Made by a program: the position numbers and the translations under genes
Shown here: positions 27,050 through 36,049 of the stretch, in pieces
How positions within the stretch are numbered: position 1 is the first letter of the stretch
How the letters are laid out: each line of letters begins with the position of its first letter
NCBI GenBank assembly: GCA_965223235.1
Contig: CBDCVV010000022.1
Coordinates: forward strand, 1 to 64,000
DNA from: UBA2589 sp965223235
GTDB taxonomy: Bacteria > Gemmatimonadota > Gemmatimonadetes > Longimicrobiales > Gaopeijiaceae
DNA length: 64,000 nucleotides
Direction: 5' to 3'
The notes under the pieces: generated by a model
The model's database searches: none
What the model saw: the letters and a program-made list of their open reading frames with translations, nothing else
Told to the model about the DNA's origin: nothing

Positions 27050-28536
27050 TCCGCCGATCCGTAGATTTCTCTCTCGATCACACCGTGCACGCGAGCGCGC
27101 GCCTCCGGGGACGGGGCGCTCGTAAAGCTGGACACCGCGATCGCCGTCACGGCGTTGAGAAGGAGGGCCCACACGCCTCCGTGCAAGCCCAACGGGTGTG
27201 GCGTGACCACGAGCGTGACGTAGAGTGTCGCGAGTCCGACCCCGATGCCCGCCAGCACACCCGCTCGGGTCAACGTCCTCGGTCCGGGAAAACACACCGC
27301 GAGAATCGCCGGCATCAGCTGCAAAGCGCCTGAACCGGACAGCGTCACCAATACGACCAAGAAGTCGAAGGTTCGAACCGAAAGGAAGTAACCCACGACG
27401 AGTAGCGCTGCGACGAGCCCTCGACCAACCCAAACGTAGTGGTGCTGCGTCCGATCCGGCGCGATGTAGCGCTGGTACACATCGCGCGTGAGGACGGTCA
27501 TGTTCGCGTGTAAGATCGAATCGAGCGTCGACATCGCCGCGGCGGTCGCTCCCGCCAAGATGACACCGGTCAGGATGGGCGGTGCGTGTTGAAAGAGCAG
27601 CTCGGGGAAAATGCGATCGGGCACCTCGAGGCCCGGCATCGCGACCGCTCCACCAAGACCGACCAGCGCAGCGGGGACATACAGCGTCATCAGGTAAATC
27701 GGCGTCGTCGCTCCGAGCAGCTTGATGGTCTTCGAATCGATGGCCGTGTAGTAGCGGATCATCATATGCGGCTGAAAGATGATCCCGAACGAGAGGGTGA
27801 TCGTCATCCCGATCCACACCCCCGGAGTAAAGAACCCGTTCGGCCCCGGCAGGGAGAGCAGGTCGGGTCTCTCCGCGCGCACCTGTTGGAGGAGCTGCAG
27901 CGGGCCGCCGAAGAGCTCGTAGGCGAGATACATCGCACCCACCCAAACGGCGATGTACATCCACACGCCCTGGATCACGTCCGTCCAATAGACCGCGCGG
28001 AGGCCTCCCGCCATCAGGTAACCGGCCGCTACCACGAGGAGGACCATGGTCCCGAGCTCGAAGGAGATGCGGTCGCCAGAAGCGACGTTGATGATGTAGC
28101 CGAGCCCCTGTGCTTGCACCTGGATGTACAGGATCGTGAAGACGACCGAGACGATCGCGACGGTCACACGGACGGCCTCAGACTCGAAGAAGTCGGCCAA
28201 CATGTCGGCCGGCGTGATATGGCCGAACTCCTTACCCAACGCCCAGATCCGAGGGCCCAGGACGTAAGTGATCGCTCCTACGAGCACCGTCCACGTCCCG
28301 GCAGCCCAGAACCCGATTCCCTGCGAATAGAAGAATCCGCCAGAGCCGAGGAAGGCGAAGGCCGAATGAAAGGTTGCTACTACGGTCAGGTATAAGACCA
28401 CGAACCCGGCTTTGCGACCGTAGAGGAGGAAGTCCTCCATGTCGATCGCCATCCGTCGGTTCGCGACCACCCCCAGGACGATCGTCGCCAGCAGATAGAC
28501 GAAGATGAGGCCGGTGGCGACGACCCAAGCTTCCAC
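27046..28536 (-). CDS. Sodium:solute symporter (SSS family)
   Basis: 496 residues with about 13 transmembrane helices. SSS features include DFLLYGRKAGF near residue 35, FHSAFAFLGSGGFFYSQG, GGLRAVYWTDVIQGVWMY, and the AMSTLDSILHANMTVLTRDVYQRYI stretch of the sodium-binding helix region. It starts 28 bases after the DUF3311 gene and overlaps the S51 peptidase gene by four bases. Substrate not deducible; the DUF3311 partner and S51 neighbour point to an amino acid, dipeptide or other organic anion. Confidence 0.9.
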   Translation of the reverse strand: MEAWVVATGLIFVYLLATIVLGVVANRRMAIDMEDFLLYGRKAGFVVLYLTVVATFHSAFAFLGSGGFFYSQGIGFWAAGTWTVLVGAITYVLGPRIWALGKEFGHITPADMLADFFESEAVRVTVAIVSVVFTILYIQVQAQGLGYIINVASGDRISFELGTMVLLVVAAGYLMAGGLRAVYWTDVIQGVWMYIAVWVGAMYLAYELFGGPLQLLQQVRAERPDLLSLPGPNGFFTPGVWIGMTITLSFGIIFQPHMMIRYYTAIDSKTIKLLGATTPIYLMTLYVPAALVGLGGAVAMPGLEVPDRIFPELLFQHAPPILTGVILAGATAAAMSTLDSILHANMTVLTRDVYQRYIAPDRTQHHYVWVGRGLVAALLVVGYFLSVRTFDFLVVLVTLSGSGALQLMPAILAVCFPGPRTLTRAGVLAGIGVGLATLYVTLVVTPHPLGLHGGVWALLLNAVTAIAVSSFTSAPSPEARARVHGVIEREIYGSAE

Positions 28537-28564
28537 TATCGTGTCACTCCAACCGGTCGGAACA

Positions 28565-28807
28565 TCAGATCCGTTTCCGGTGCGCCCACACCAAGACGCC
28601 GATCAGGCTCGTGTAGATCACGAAGAGTGATACGAAGAAGAATGGCACCCCACCGACCCACTGGTCGGGGCGGTCGAGGAGCGCGTGCGTAACCGGCGGC
28701 ATCGCGAGTACGAAGAGGCCGACATACACGACGACGGCCACTCGCCCCGCCCCGGTGCGCGGGAGGAAGTGCGAGCGAAAGCTGCTTGTCGGGGAGAGAT
28801 CGGCCAT
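28565..28807 (-). CDS. DUF3311-like small membrane protein, symporter partner
   Basis: 80 residues from the ATG at 28807. The frame is open further upstream (ATG at 28900), but those codons are not hydrophobic or conserved-looking. Two transmembrane helices separated by DRPDQWVGGVPF, with a basic C-terminus WAHRKRI. This size, topology and position directly upstream of an SSS symporter match DUF3311. First gene of the operon. Confidence 0.75.
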   Translation of the reverse strand: MADLSPTSSFRSHFLPRTGAGRVAVVVYVGLFVLAMPPVTHALLDRPDQWVGGVPFFFVSLFVIYTSLIGVLVWAHRKRI

Positions 28808-29028
28808 GGCGGCCGAAGATGCATGCCGGACCTCCTTCGCGCCACCAGACGGGGCGAGGCGCCCACAGTCGAGGCCCCGTCCGTCCTCACCAGAGGACAT
28901 CACGGCCGCAGTGCACCGTGCGCATCCTAGGCCTAAGCCACTTGATAGCAACGGGTTAAGGCTTATCGCACCCCTGGGCATGCCTCATGCACCCGAGTAC
29001 CCCACGGAAACTCTTTCTGGAGGTCGAG

Positions 29029-29724
29029 ATGAAAGGCGGGAGAGCGGTGGCGATGCTGGCGGTAGGCAGCCTGCTAGTGGCGGCGAACACTGCGGAAGCG
29101 CAGCACCGGCGCCACGCGGGCACCCACTTCGGAGTCAGCTTTGTAGCGGCCGACGCTCAGGGAGCCTTTGGGACACTCGTGGATCAGGGCTTCGGCGCGG
29201 AGATCGCCGCCGGGCTACCGATGAGCACGAATGGTCAACTCAGGCTCCGCATGGACGGCGGCTTCATGGTGTACGGACTCGAGCGGATCCACTTCTGCGA
29301 CTTCGGTTGCCGGACTGGGCCCACACTCACGACGACGAACAACATCCTCTACGCGGGGATCGGACCGGAGTTCTCCTTCAACGTCGGTAACGTGCAGCCC
29401 TACATCCACGGAACCGCCGGAATCTCCTGGTTCCTCACGTCATCCTCGATGGACGACCATGACGGATACGGATCGTACTACGAGACCACCAACTTCTCAG
29501 ATACGACGTTCGGACTGAAATACGGCGGAGGCTTGCGAGTACGAATGGGACATACGGGCACCTTCCTGGACATCGGAGTCGTCCGGCATGACCACCAAAC
29601 CGTCGAGTACCTCACGAAGGGAGACATCGTCGACAACGATGACGGATCGGTAACACTCTTCCCGAATCGGAGCGAAGCAGACCTGCTCTCCTTCCGGCTC
29701 GGACTGTCCTTCGGGCTGAGGTAG
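29029..29724 (+). CDS. Outer-membrane beta-barrel protein
   Basis: 231 residues from the ATG at 29029 with CTGGAGG five bases upstream. Signal peptide ending AEAQ. Alternating amphipathic strands (THFGVSFVAADA, AGLPMSTNGQLRLRMDGGFMVYGLE, YAGIGPEFSFNVGNVQPYIHGTAGISWF, FGLKYGGGLRVRM) and a final strand FRLGLSFGLR resemble the OmpW/porin-like small barrel group. A Cys pair (CDFGC) lies in one loop. Specific role unknown. Confidence 0.75.
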   Translation: MKGGRAVAMLAVGSLLVAANTAEAQHRRHAGTHFGVSFVAADAQGAFGTLVDQGFGAEIAAGLPMSTNGQLRLRMDGGFMVYGLERIHFCDFGCRTGPTLTTTNNILYAGIGPEFSFNVGNVQPYIHGTAGISWFLTSSSMDDHDGYGSYYETTNFSDTTFGLKYGGGLRVRMGHTGTFLDIGVVRHDHQTVEYLTKGDIVDNDDGSVTLFPNRSEADLLSFRLGLSFGLR

Positions 29725-29746
29725 ACCGACAAACGAGAAAGACGCT

Positions 29747-29809
29747 CGCGGCGCGGGAGTGGCCCCAATTCGGACCGGTCACCACCCCCGGGGATCACTC
29801 CCGCCCGCG
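29747..29809. terminator. Possible shared terminator hairpin
   Basis: Long imperfect inverted repeat (CGCGG and GCGGGAGTG against CACTCCCGC and CCGCG, one bulge, extended by an inner CCCC/GGGG) between the convergent barrel gene and menE. The distal arm covers the menE stop codon. There is no clear T run. Confidence 0.4.
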
Positions 29810-31168
29810 GCTACTCGCCTCCGCGTCATCCTTCGTCGCGACCGATCGCGGAGTCGCCCAGACCCGGACCACCCCCGCCACCTTACCCCGCTCAACCTTC
29901 CCGTTCTCGTTTCTCGGGAGTGGGCCTCCTACGTACCAGAGTCGAGGCAGCCGAGGCCCCCCTAGCTGCTCTCGAGCATGTTTTGCCACGTCATCCTCAT
30001 TCCACTCGCCCTCGACGACGTAGACCCACACCGCGATCCGCTCACCCCACTCGTCGTCGGGGACGCCGACCGCGCACGCCTCCATGACCGATGGGTGGCG
30101 TAGGACGGCTTCCTCGACCTCGATCGCGTCCACCGTTACTCCCCCCGAAACGATCCGGTCGGTGCGGCGGCCTCTCACATGAAGTCGTCCCTCGGCATCG
30201 AGAGTCCCATAGTCGCCCGTGTCGTACCACGCGTCGGAAGCAAAAGGGGGCTGCCCGAGGTATCCGAACGATCGGGTCGGACCACGGGCGAGGATTCGTT
30301 CGTCGTCGCTGATCTTCACTTCAACCCCCTGGAGGGGCGAGCCCACCCCTCCTCCTCCCCCTCGTGCTCGGACTTCGGCAGGCGGTGCCGTGCAGATCTG
30401 GGATGACATCTCAGTCGCCCCGTACGTGAGCGCTAGGGGCCATCCCAGCGCTAACGCTCGCGTCACGAGCGCCTGCGGAGCATATGCGCCACCCAGCAAC
30501 ACGCTACGGAGCGCGCTCGGTGCCGGGCGACTCCCTTGGGCATCGAGCAGTCGGAGCAGCTGCGTCGGGACCAGTGATAGGCGTGTTGGCCGGGGACCCT
30601 CGCCGTCCCACATGGCACCGAGCTCTGCGACGGAGCGGCCAGCCGGTACTACCAGGCCACCCCCGAGCAAGATGGCACGAACGATGATCATCAGACCTCC
30701 GACGTGCGCGGGAGATAGCGAGAGCGCCCACACCTCGTCGGTGTCGTACTCGAGTCGCTCGGATGCGGCCTCGGTGATCGCCGTCAGATTCTCCCAGGTC
30801 AACACGACCGCGCGTGGCTCTCCCGACGTCCCCGACGTCCGGATCGCGACCTGTGCTTCGGCGGCCGCCGACCGACCCTCGAATTGGGTCTTCACAGCGC
30901 CCGTCGCCGCAGCCGAGAGCTCGGAGTGCATGAGGAGAGGTACCGCCCCGATCCTCCAGGTAGCGAGGAGGTCGATGATCCCCCCGACATCGGAAGAAGG
31001 CGCGAGCGGCACGTAGACGCCCCCCTTGGCTCCTGACGACGCCAGCTCTTCTGCTCGCCGGTCGACACGCGCATCGAGGTCGGGCCCGTCCACTCGACCC
31101 TCGTCTCCGAAGAGCCACGGGGCCCGGCCACCTCGCATCGACGTCGCCAAGACGTCGGTCACACTCAT
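29795..31168 (-). CDS. menE: o-Succinylbenzoate-CoA ligase (MenE)
   Basis: 457 residues from the ATG at 31168, which overlaps the menA stop (ATGA); the longer upstream frame is discarded. ANL-superfamily adenylate-forming enzyme: P-loop TSGTSGEPRAVVLTWENL, the A5-type TYGATEMSSQ, YDTGDYG, and the hinge RRTDRIVSGGVTVDAIEVEEAV, then the catalytic Lys segment NENGKVERGKV. Converts o-succinylbenzoate to its CoA ester in menaquinone synthesis. Assignment rests on the family plus the men cluster. Confidence 0.88.
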   Translation of the reverse strand: MSVTDVLATSMRGGRAPWLFGDEGRVDGPDLDARVDRRAEELASSGAKGGVYVPLAPSSDVGGIIDLLATWRIGAVPLLMHSELSAAATGAVKTQFEGRSAAAEAQVAIRTSGTSGEPRAVVLTWENLTAITEAASERLEYDTDEVWALSLSPAHVGGLMIIVRAILLGGGLVVPAGRSVAELGAMWDGEGPRPTRLSLVPTQLLRLLDAQGSRPAPSALRSVLLGGAYAPQALVTRALALGWPLALTYGATEMSSQICTAPPAEVRARGGGGGVGSPLQGVEVKISDDERILARGPTRSFGYLGQPPFASDAWYDTGDYGTLDAEGRLHVRGRRTDRIVSGGVTVDAIEVEEAVLRHPSVMEACAVGVPDDEWGERIAVWVYVVEGEWNEDDVAKHAREQLGGPRLPRLWYVGGPLPRNENGKVERGKVAGVVRVWATPRSVATKDDAEASSRGRE

Positions 31169-32067
31169 CCGAACGCGAAGCCCAGGGCGAGGAGGAGCCC
31201 ATATACCACGACGACCCGCGCCGTCCCTCCCAAGGCCGGGATCAACTCGCGGGGGTGCCCGTAGCCAAACACGGTCCGGAGCGGTGACACAGCCAGGAGG
31301 AGTGCGAACGACGCGGCCACGGTCGTCCAAGGCCAATCGAGCCGCACGACGCCCAGGAGGGGCACGAGCGCGGCCGTAACGAGGAGGATCACGTACTCCG
31401 CCTGGGTGCCGCGCACACCGAGCCGCACCGCCATCGTCCGCTTGCCCGCGCGCGCATCCGTGTCGAGGTCACGAAGGTTGTTCACGACGAGAATCGCCGT
31501 GCTCAGTGCGCCGAGGCCGGAGCCGGCTAAAAATGCATCCGGCGGCCACCCCAGCGCCTGGACGTAGTACGTCCCCGCAACGGCCACCCAACCGAAGAAC
31601 ACGAAGACGAAGACATCACCCAGTCCGTGGTACGCGAGAGGGAACGGTCCACCTGTGTAGAGGATCGCGCTCGCGACCGAAGCGAGGCCGATCCAAACGA
31701 TCGGCCAGCCTCCCACCCCCACGAGGTACACCCCGACGAGCATCGCCAACGCGAGGGTGAACCACATCGCGCGATACACGGCCGCGGGTGCGAGAATCCC
31801 GGCCTGCGTCACGCGAGTGGGACCGATGCGCTCCTCGGTGTCTCCTCCACGGACGAAGTCGTAGTAGTCGTTGGCGAGGTTGGTGCCGATCTGGATCAGC
31901 ACTGCGCCGGTAAGCGCGGCGAGCGCCGGACGCCACGCCACCACCCCGTGCCACACCGCGAGGCCGGTCCCTGCCGCGACCGGTGCGACGGCGGCCGTCA
32001 GCGTCTTGGGACGGGCCGCCATCACCCACGCTTGCTTGGACGTTACCGCCGGCTGCGCGGACTTCAC
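31165..32067 (-). CDS. menA: 1,4-Dihydroxy-2-naphthoate prenyltransferase (MenA)
   Basis: UbiA-superfamily membrane prenyltransferase with about nine helices. First Asp-rich motif NLANDYYDFVRGGDT and second NNLRDLDTDARAGKRTMAVRLG are both intact and bind the prenyl diphosphate through magnesium. The start is uncertain: GTG at 32067 gives 300 residues and includes SKQAWVMAARPKTL, while ATG at 32022 begins at MAARPKTL. The frame remains open to 32241, but that part overlaps the upstream coding end. It attaches the isoprenoid tail to the naphthoquinone precursor. Stop overlaps menE. Confidence 0.9.
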   Translation of the reverse strand: MKSAQPAVTSKQAWVMAARPKTLTAAVAPVAAGTGLAVWHGVVAWRPALAALTGAVLIQIGTNLANDYYDFVRGGDTEERIGPTRVTQAGILAPAAVYRAMWFTLALAMLVGVYLVGVGGWPIVWIGLASVASAILYTGGPFPLAYHGLGDVFVFVFFGWVAVAGTYYVQALGWPPDAFLAGSGLGALSTAILVVNNLRDLDTDARAGKRTMAVRLGVRGTQAEYVILLVTAALVPLLGVVRLDWPWTTVAASFALLLAVSPLRTVFGYGHPRELIPALGGTARVVVVYGLLLALGFAFG

Positions 32068-32104
32068 GGGCTCTGCCTGCCGCGGAGTCGAACAGCGATC
32101 CCGC

Positions 32105-34591
32105 TCATCGCCAGAAGCCAGTGACTCGTGTCGAGATGATCGAATCCAGCTGCGGGTATTCACGACGGAGGTAATCGTTCCCGAGGATGCGGATCGAGTC
32201 CTGACTCGGAGTTCGTTCCGCATAGGCTCCGTAGAAGCCATCTACGACCTCCAGGCCTTCCTCAATCTCCCCGATCGGCGGATAACCCACGACTCCGCCA
32301 CTCTCGAAGCCGTCGAGCCGCTCGTTGTCGACGAGGTTCACGTAGAGCTGGAAGGAGCGGGTCCGGGGGCCGGCTCGGGCGAAGCTGATCGTGCCGCGGA
32401 CATTGCTTCCTACGACCGGTTCGTCTTCGACCGCGTGGCTCCGCCACACCGAGTCCCGCATGGGCTCACCCGAGTATCCCCACTGAGCTACGAATCCGTC
32501 GACGACCCGGTAGATTCTGGCCCCGGCGTAGAAGTTCTGATCCAACAAGTGATAGACTCGGTCCACTGCGGCGGGTGACCAATGTCGGCGCATCTTCACC
32601 GAGAAGGTCCCCTCGCTCGTCGCTACATCGACGAGGAAGGAATCTGGAGCCTGAATCGCGAGGATCTCAGGCGACGGATGGTACAACGCCGCATTCGGCC
32701 CACACGCCACGGCAAGGATGGCTAACGTCGTTGCCCCGATCCAACCACGCACTGCGGCTCGGTCCGGAGTTAGAGGGAGCGTACGCGCCATCGATCGGCA
32801 GGCAGTTCGATTGGTCATCTTCGGGGGCAAGGTAATCTCTATTCGGTGCGAGTTGGGACAACGGATCCAGTCGCTCGACCCCAGCACTGACTGCACACGA
32901 CGCACCACATCTTGCTTGAGCTCCAGGCGCCGCCGATGAGCAGCGGCCCCGTCGGTCCGCACGTGCACGACTGCGGAGCGGCCAGAGGGGATCACCTCTT
33001 CCAAGACCGAGGGTAAGCCCTCGATATCAGACGAGACATACTCGATACCGTGCATGGCCGCGGCGTGGGAGAAGTCGAGGCCGTGGGGGGTCGTGAAAAA
33101 CCGAGTGAAGTCCGGATCGAAGTCGGCAATCGGGAGCATCTTGAAGATGCCGCCGCCGTCGTTGTCGACGACGACGAACACGACCCTAGCGTCGTCCTCT
33201 CGGTGCCAGAGGAGCCCATTTTGATCGTGGAAGAAGGCAACGTCTCCGATCAGGCACACCGTGACCCCGTCTGTCCCGACGGCTACGCCAAATGCCGTCG
33301 AGACGACCCCGTCGATCCCGCTCGCTCCTCGGTTCGCGAGCACACCGATAGCTTTCTCACTTGGGTGCGCGAACGCATCCACATCCCGAATGGGCATCGA
33401 ATTCGACACGACGAGTGTGGAGCCGGTCGGGAGCGAATCGACCACCGCCCGAGCGATCGCGCCCTCGTGTGCGTCGGACCCCGCCGGCAACGCGCTTCGG
33501 GCAGCCGCGTCGATGTCGCGCCATCGCTGAAGCCACTGTGCATCGCCGGTCGACGCATGGAGGCGGTCGAGGGTGTCCACCGGATCTGCGACGTAGTAGG
33601 AGTGTGCGGTCCCTCCATGATCCTTCCACCGTCCCGCCGTATCCACAACGATCTGTGGGACGTCCGCATGTGCGAAGAGCCATCGTTGTAAGGCAGCGGA
33701 GACAGGCGAAGCTCCGACTCGCACCACGACCTCGGGAGACAACTCCTCTCGGATGACCGGGTCATCGATGAAGAGATCGTACCCGGCGACGACGTGCCCT
33801 TCGGTGGCGCCGAACCGAGCTCCCGAGAGCGGGTCCGCCATGAGCGGCCAGCCGCGAGCCTGAGCGAAGGCTCGCACCGCCGGCCCCAGCCTTGCTCGAT
33901 CCTCTGAGGGGCCCGCCACCACGACACCGCGACCCGTGTCGAGGAGGGCGTGTACCCGGCCGATCACCTCGTCGGAAAGCCGCGGCCCGCCTCGACGCAC
34001 CCGAAGGGGGGGTAGGGTCGGAAGGCTCTCCGAGCCCGGGAGGTCCCCCGACTCGACCGGCTCGAGGGGTTTGTCGAATGGGAAGTTCACATGCACCGGC
34101 CCAGGATTCGGCCCGGTGGTCGCACCATACGCGCGCGCTGCCACTGTCCGAAGGTGGCGTATCTCCCGAGGGTCGGCCGAGGGGATGCCCAGCGCGTGCT
34201 CCTCTCTCGGATAGCTCCCGAAGATGCGGGGCTGGTCGATCGCCTGGTTGGCATCGGCCCCGAGTAGTCGAGGTGGGCGGTCCGCAGTGAGCAAGAGGAG
34301 AGGGACCCCGCTCTGAGACGCTTCCACGACGGCCGGAAGGAGGTTCGCGACCGCCGTGCCCGAGGTCGTGATTACCGCCGCCGGGCGCCCGGTACCCTTC
34401 CCGACGCCGAGTGCGAAGAACGCTGCCGAGCGTTCGTCGAGGTGAACCCGAGCGCGTAGCGACGGATGTCGAGCGGCGGCCATGACGAGTGGTGTCGAAC
34501 GAGAGCCCGGCGCGATCACGACGTCTCGCAGCCCCGCAGCCGCCAGCGTGTCCATGAACGTTCGCGCCCAAAGTGTGTTTGCAACGCTCAT
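32105..34591 (-). CDS. menD: MenD fused in frame to a lipoprotein-type cyclophilin
   Basis: 828 residues. Residues 1-575 are MenD (SEPHCHC synthase): LRDVVIAPGSRSTPL, ThDP-activating Glu in VHLDERSAAFFALGVGKGTG, TTSGTAVANLLPAV, and the cofactor loop GDVAFFHDQNGLLW. No stop follows. The frame continues through about 15 unlike-coding residues to MTNRTACRS (32818) and MARTLPL (32791), then a signal with lipobox LAVAC (Cys near 630) and a cyclophilin-type peptidyl-prolyl isomerase domain to residue 828 (GTISFARAGPRTRSFQLYVNL, GFESGGVVGYPPIGEIEEGLEVVDGFYGAY). MenD is cytosolic while the isomerase half looks exported, so two products, or a lost stop, are likely. The MenD start overlaps the menF stop (ATGA). 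Confidence 0.88.
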   Translation of the reverse strand: MSVANTLWARTFMDTLAAAGLRDVVIAPGSRSTPLVMAAARHPSLRARVHLDERSAAFFALGVGKGTGRPAAVITTSGTAVANLLPAVVEASQSGVPLLLLTADRPPRLLGADANQAIDQPRIFGSYPREEHALGIPSADPREIRHLRTVAARAYGATTGPNPGPVHVNFPFDKPLEPVESGDLPGSESLPTLPPLRVRRGGPRLSDEVIGRVHALLDTGRGVVVAGPSEDRARLGPAVRAFAQARGWPLMADPLSGARFGATEGHVVAGYDLFIDDPVIREELSPEVVVRVGASPVSAALQRWLFAHADVPQIVVDTAGRWKDHGGTAHSYYVADPVDTLDRLHASTGDAQWLQRWRDIDAAARSALPAGSDAHEGAIARAVVDSLPTGSTLVVSNSMPIRDVDAFAHPSEKAIGVLANRGASGIDGVVSTAFGVAVGTDGVTVCLIGDVAFFHDQNGLLWHREDDARVVFVVVDNDGGGIFKMLPIADFDPDFTRFFTTPHGLDFSHAAAMHGIEYVSSDIEGLPSVLEEVIPSGRSAVVHVRTDGAAAHRRRLELKQDVVRRVQSVLGSSDWIRCPNSHRIEITLPPKMTNRTACRSMARTLPLTPDRAAVRGWIGATTLAILAVACGPNAALYHPSPEILAIQAPDSFLVDVATSEGTFSVKMRRHWSPAAVDRVYHLLDQNFYAGARIYRVVDGFVAQWGYSGEPMRDSVWRSHAVEDEPVVGSNVRGTISFARAGPRTRSFQLYVNLVDNERLDGFESGGVVGYPPIGEIEEGLEVVDGFYGAYAERTPSQDSIRILGNDYLRREYPQLDSIISTRVTGFWR

Positions 34592-36012
34592 CCGGATCTC
34601 GCCGGCTCCGCGCTGGTCGCCGCACCGTCGATCGCGGCGCCGCACGCCCGGAGCGCCATGAGCACGGGTTCGAACTTGATCCCCGTCTCCTCCCACTCCA
34701 GTTGCGGGACCGACCCTTCGACGATGCCCGCCCCCGCGAAGAGCCTCCACTGCGGCCCGACGGCGACGGCAGTTCTGAGTGCGGGCGCGAAGACTCCGTT
34801 GCCTTCGGCATCGAACCATCCGACGGGCCCGGCATACCACCCACGTTCGAACGGCTCTTCGTCGGCCAGGAAGGACATCGCCGCGTCTCGAGGCAGACCG
34901 CACACCGCGGGTGTCGGGTGCAGGAGACGGAGCAGATCGAGGACACCCACGTGCGACGGGACGGACGCACGGATCTCGGTCTCGAGGTGCTGGATGCGAG
35001 CCAAGGTCAACACGTGGGGCTGCGGATCAGAACGGATCTGGTGACTGACCGTCTCCAGGCGAGCAATCATGTCGTCGAGCGCAATGCGTTGCTCGGCCCG
35101 GTCCTTGTCGCTCGCTAGAAGCTGAGCGGCAAGCTCTGCCTGCTCCTTCGGGTCGCGTCCCCGGCGGATCGATCCGGCTACCGCGGTGGCGTGGAAAACG
35201 CCGTCGCGCAGTGTCGCGACCGTTTCGGGAGCCGCGCCTACGATCGCGGACCCCGGCACGGGTTCGAAGAGAAATACGTGACTCCCTCGGTTCACGTCCA
35301 AGAGGCGCGCAACGACGGTCGCAGCGGAGAGGTTCCGGTCCAGTTCTACATCGACCGTGCGCGCGAGGACCGCCTTCGAGATCTGTCCCTCCGCGATCGC
35401 GTCCAGTGACGCTTCCACGGCACGCTCCCACCCATCGCGTTCCGTGGCAGCTGCAACGCCACGCAAGGAAGTCGACCCAGGGAGTCGATCCCCCAGGGCG
35501 GCCAACTCGGCGCGCATCTCTTCAGCCCGACGTCGGAGTTGGCGCACCGCGCGGACCCGGTCGCCCGGGTCGACTAGGGCGCGCGCGCGTATCCACGCAT
35601 CCCCGGAGCCATCACCCTCGAGCTCGAACGCAGGGAGGTGGAAGAGGCTCGCCGGAAAGTCCGCCCAGGCATCCCGCGCGACGTGATCACCCCGAAACGA
35701 AAAGCCTCCATAGAACCTGGCCGGCGGAGCCCGGGTCGCGCCCTCCGGGACGATCGGCTCCGTCGCTATGCTCCGAGCGCCCTCGGCGACCGAGGCGAAC
35801 CGGTCACCATCGGTCCCCCGGACTTCGCTCACGACTCCCCGATGTGCAACCCAATGATCCCGCCGAGCCCAGAAGCCCCTCGGTGCACCCTCCGCGTGAT
35901 GCAAAAAGGTGATGGGATTGAGGTCCGGCGCCGGGATCGTCACCGTCGCTAAACGAGCACGTTCGGAGTGGGCCACGGGAAGGCCCCCTGGCAAGAGGAC
36001 ACCACGCCACAT
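34588..36012 (-). CDS. menF: Isochorismate synthase (MenF)
   Basis: 474 residues, chorismate-binding enzyme fold. Typical segments include FYGGFSFRG, EGQISKAVLARTVDVELD with the catalytic Lys, GAAPETVATLRDGVFHATAVAGSIRRG, a long DKDRAEQRIALDDMIARLE, HPTPAVCGLPRDAA and GWYAGPVGWFDAEGNGVFAPALRTA. It commits chorismate to menaquinone synthesis. First gene of the menF-menD-menA-menE cluster. Start taken at the first ATG, 37 bases after the M56 gene; both are on the same strand. Confidence 0.9.
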   Translation of the reverse strand: MWRGVLLPGGLPVAHSERARLATVTIPAPDLNPITFLHHAEGAPRGFWARRDHWVAHRGVVSEVRGTDGDRFASVAEGARSIATEPIVPEGATRAPPARFYGGFSFRGDHVARDAWADFPASLFHLPAFELEGDGSGDAWIRARALVDPGDRVRAVRQLRRRAEEMRAELAALGDRLPGSTSLRGVAAATERDGWERAVEASLDAIAEGQISKAVLARTVDVELDRNLSAATVVARLLDVNRGSHVFLFEPVPGSAIVGAAPETVATLRDGVFHATAVAGSIRRGRDPKEQAELAAQLLASDKDRAEQRIALDDMIARLETVSHQIRSDPQPHVLTLARIQHLETEIRASVPSHVGVLDLLRLLHPTPAVCGLPRDAAMSFLADEEPFERGWYAGPVGWFDAEGNGVFAPALRTAVAVGPQWRLFAGAGIVEGSVPQLEWEETGIKFEPVLMALRACGAAIDGAATSAEPARSG

Positions 36013-36049
36013 CGGGTGGACGGCGCCAATATACGGAAGGACGGCTGTG

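Noticed and set aside
27370..27379. GGTTCGAACC resembling a tRNA T-loop
   Set aside because: Inside the conserved symporter coding sequence, with no acceptor or anticodon stem around it.
27050..27988. Long upstream extension of the cyanophycinase frame
   Set aside because: Arg-rich antisense-type translation of the symporter's second frame; the real start overlaps the symporter stop.
34592..34903. Upstream extension of the menD frame
   Set aside because: Overlaps menF in another frame and is Arg-rich; the ATG at 34591 matches the MenD N-terminus.
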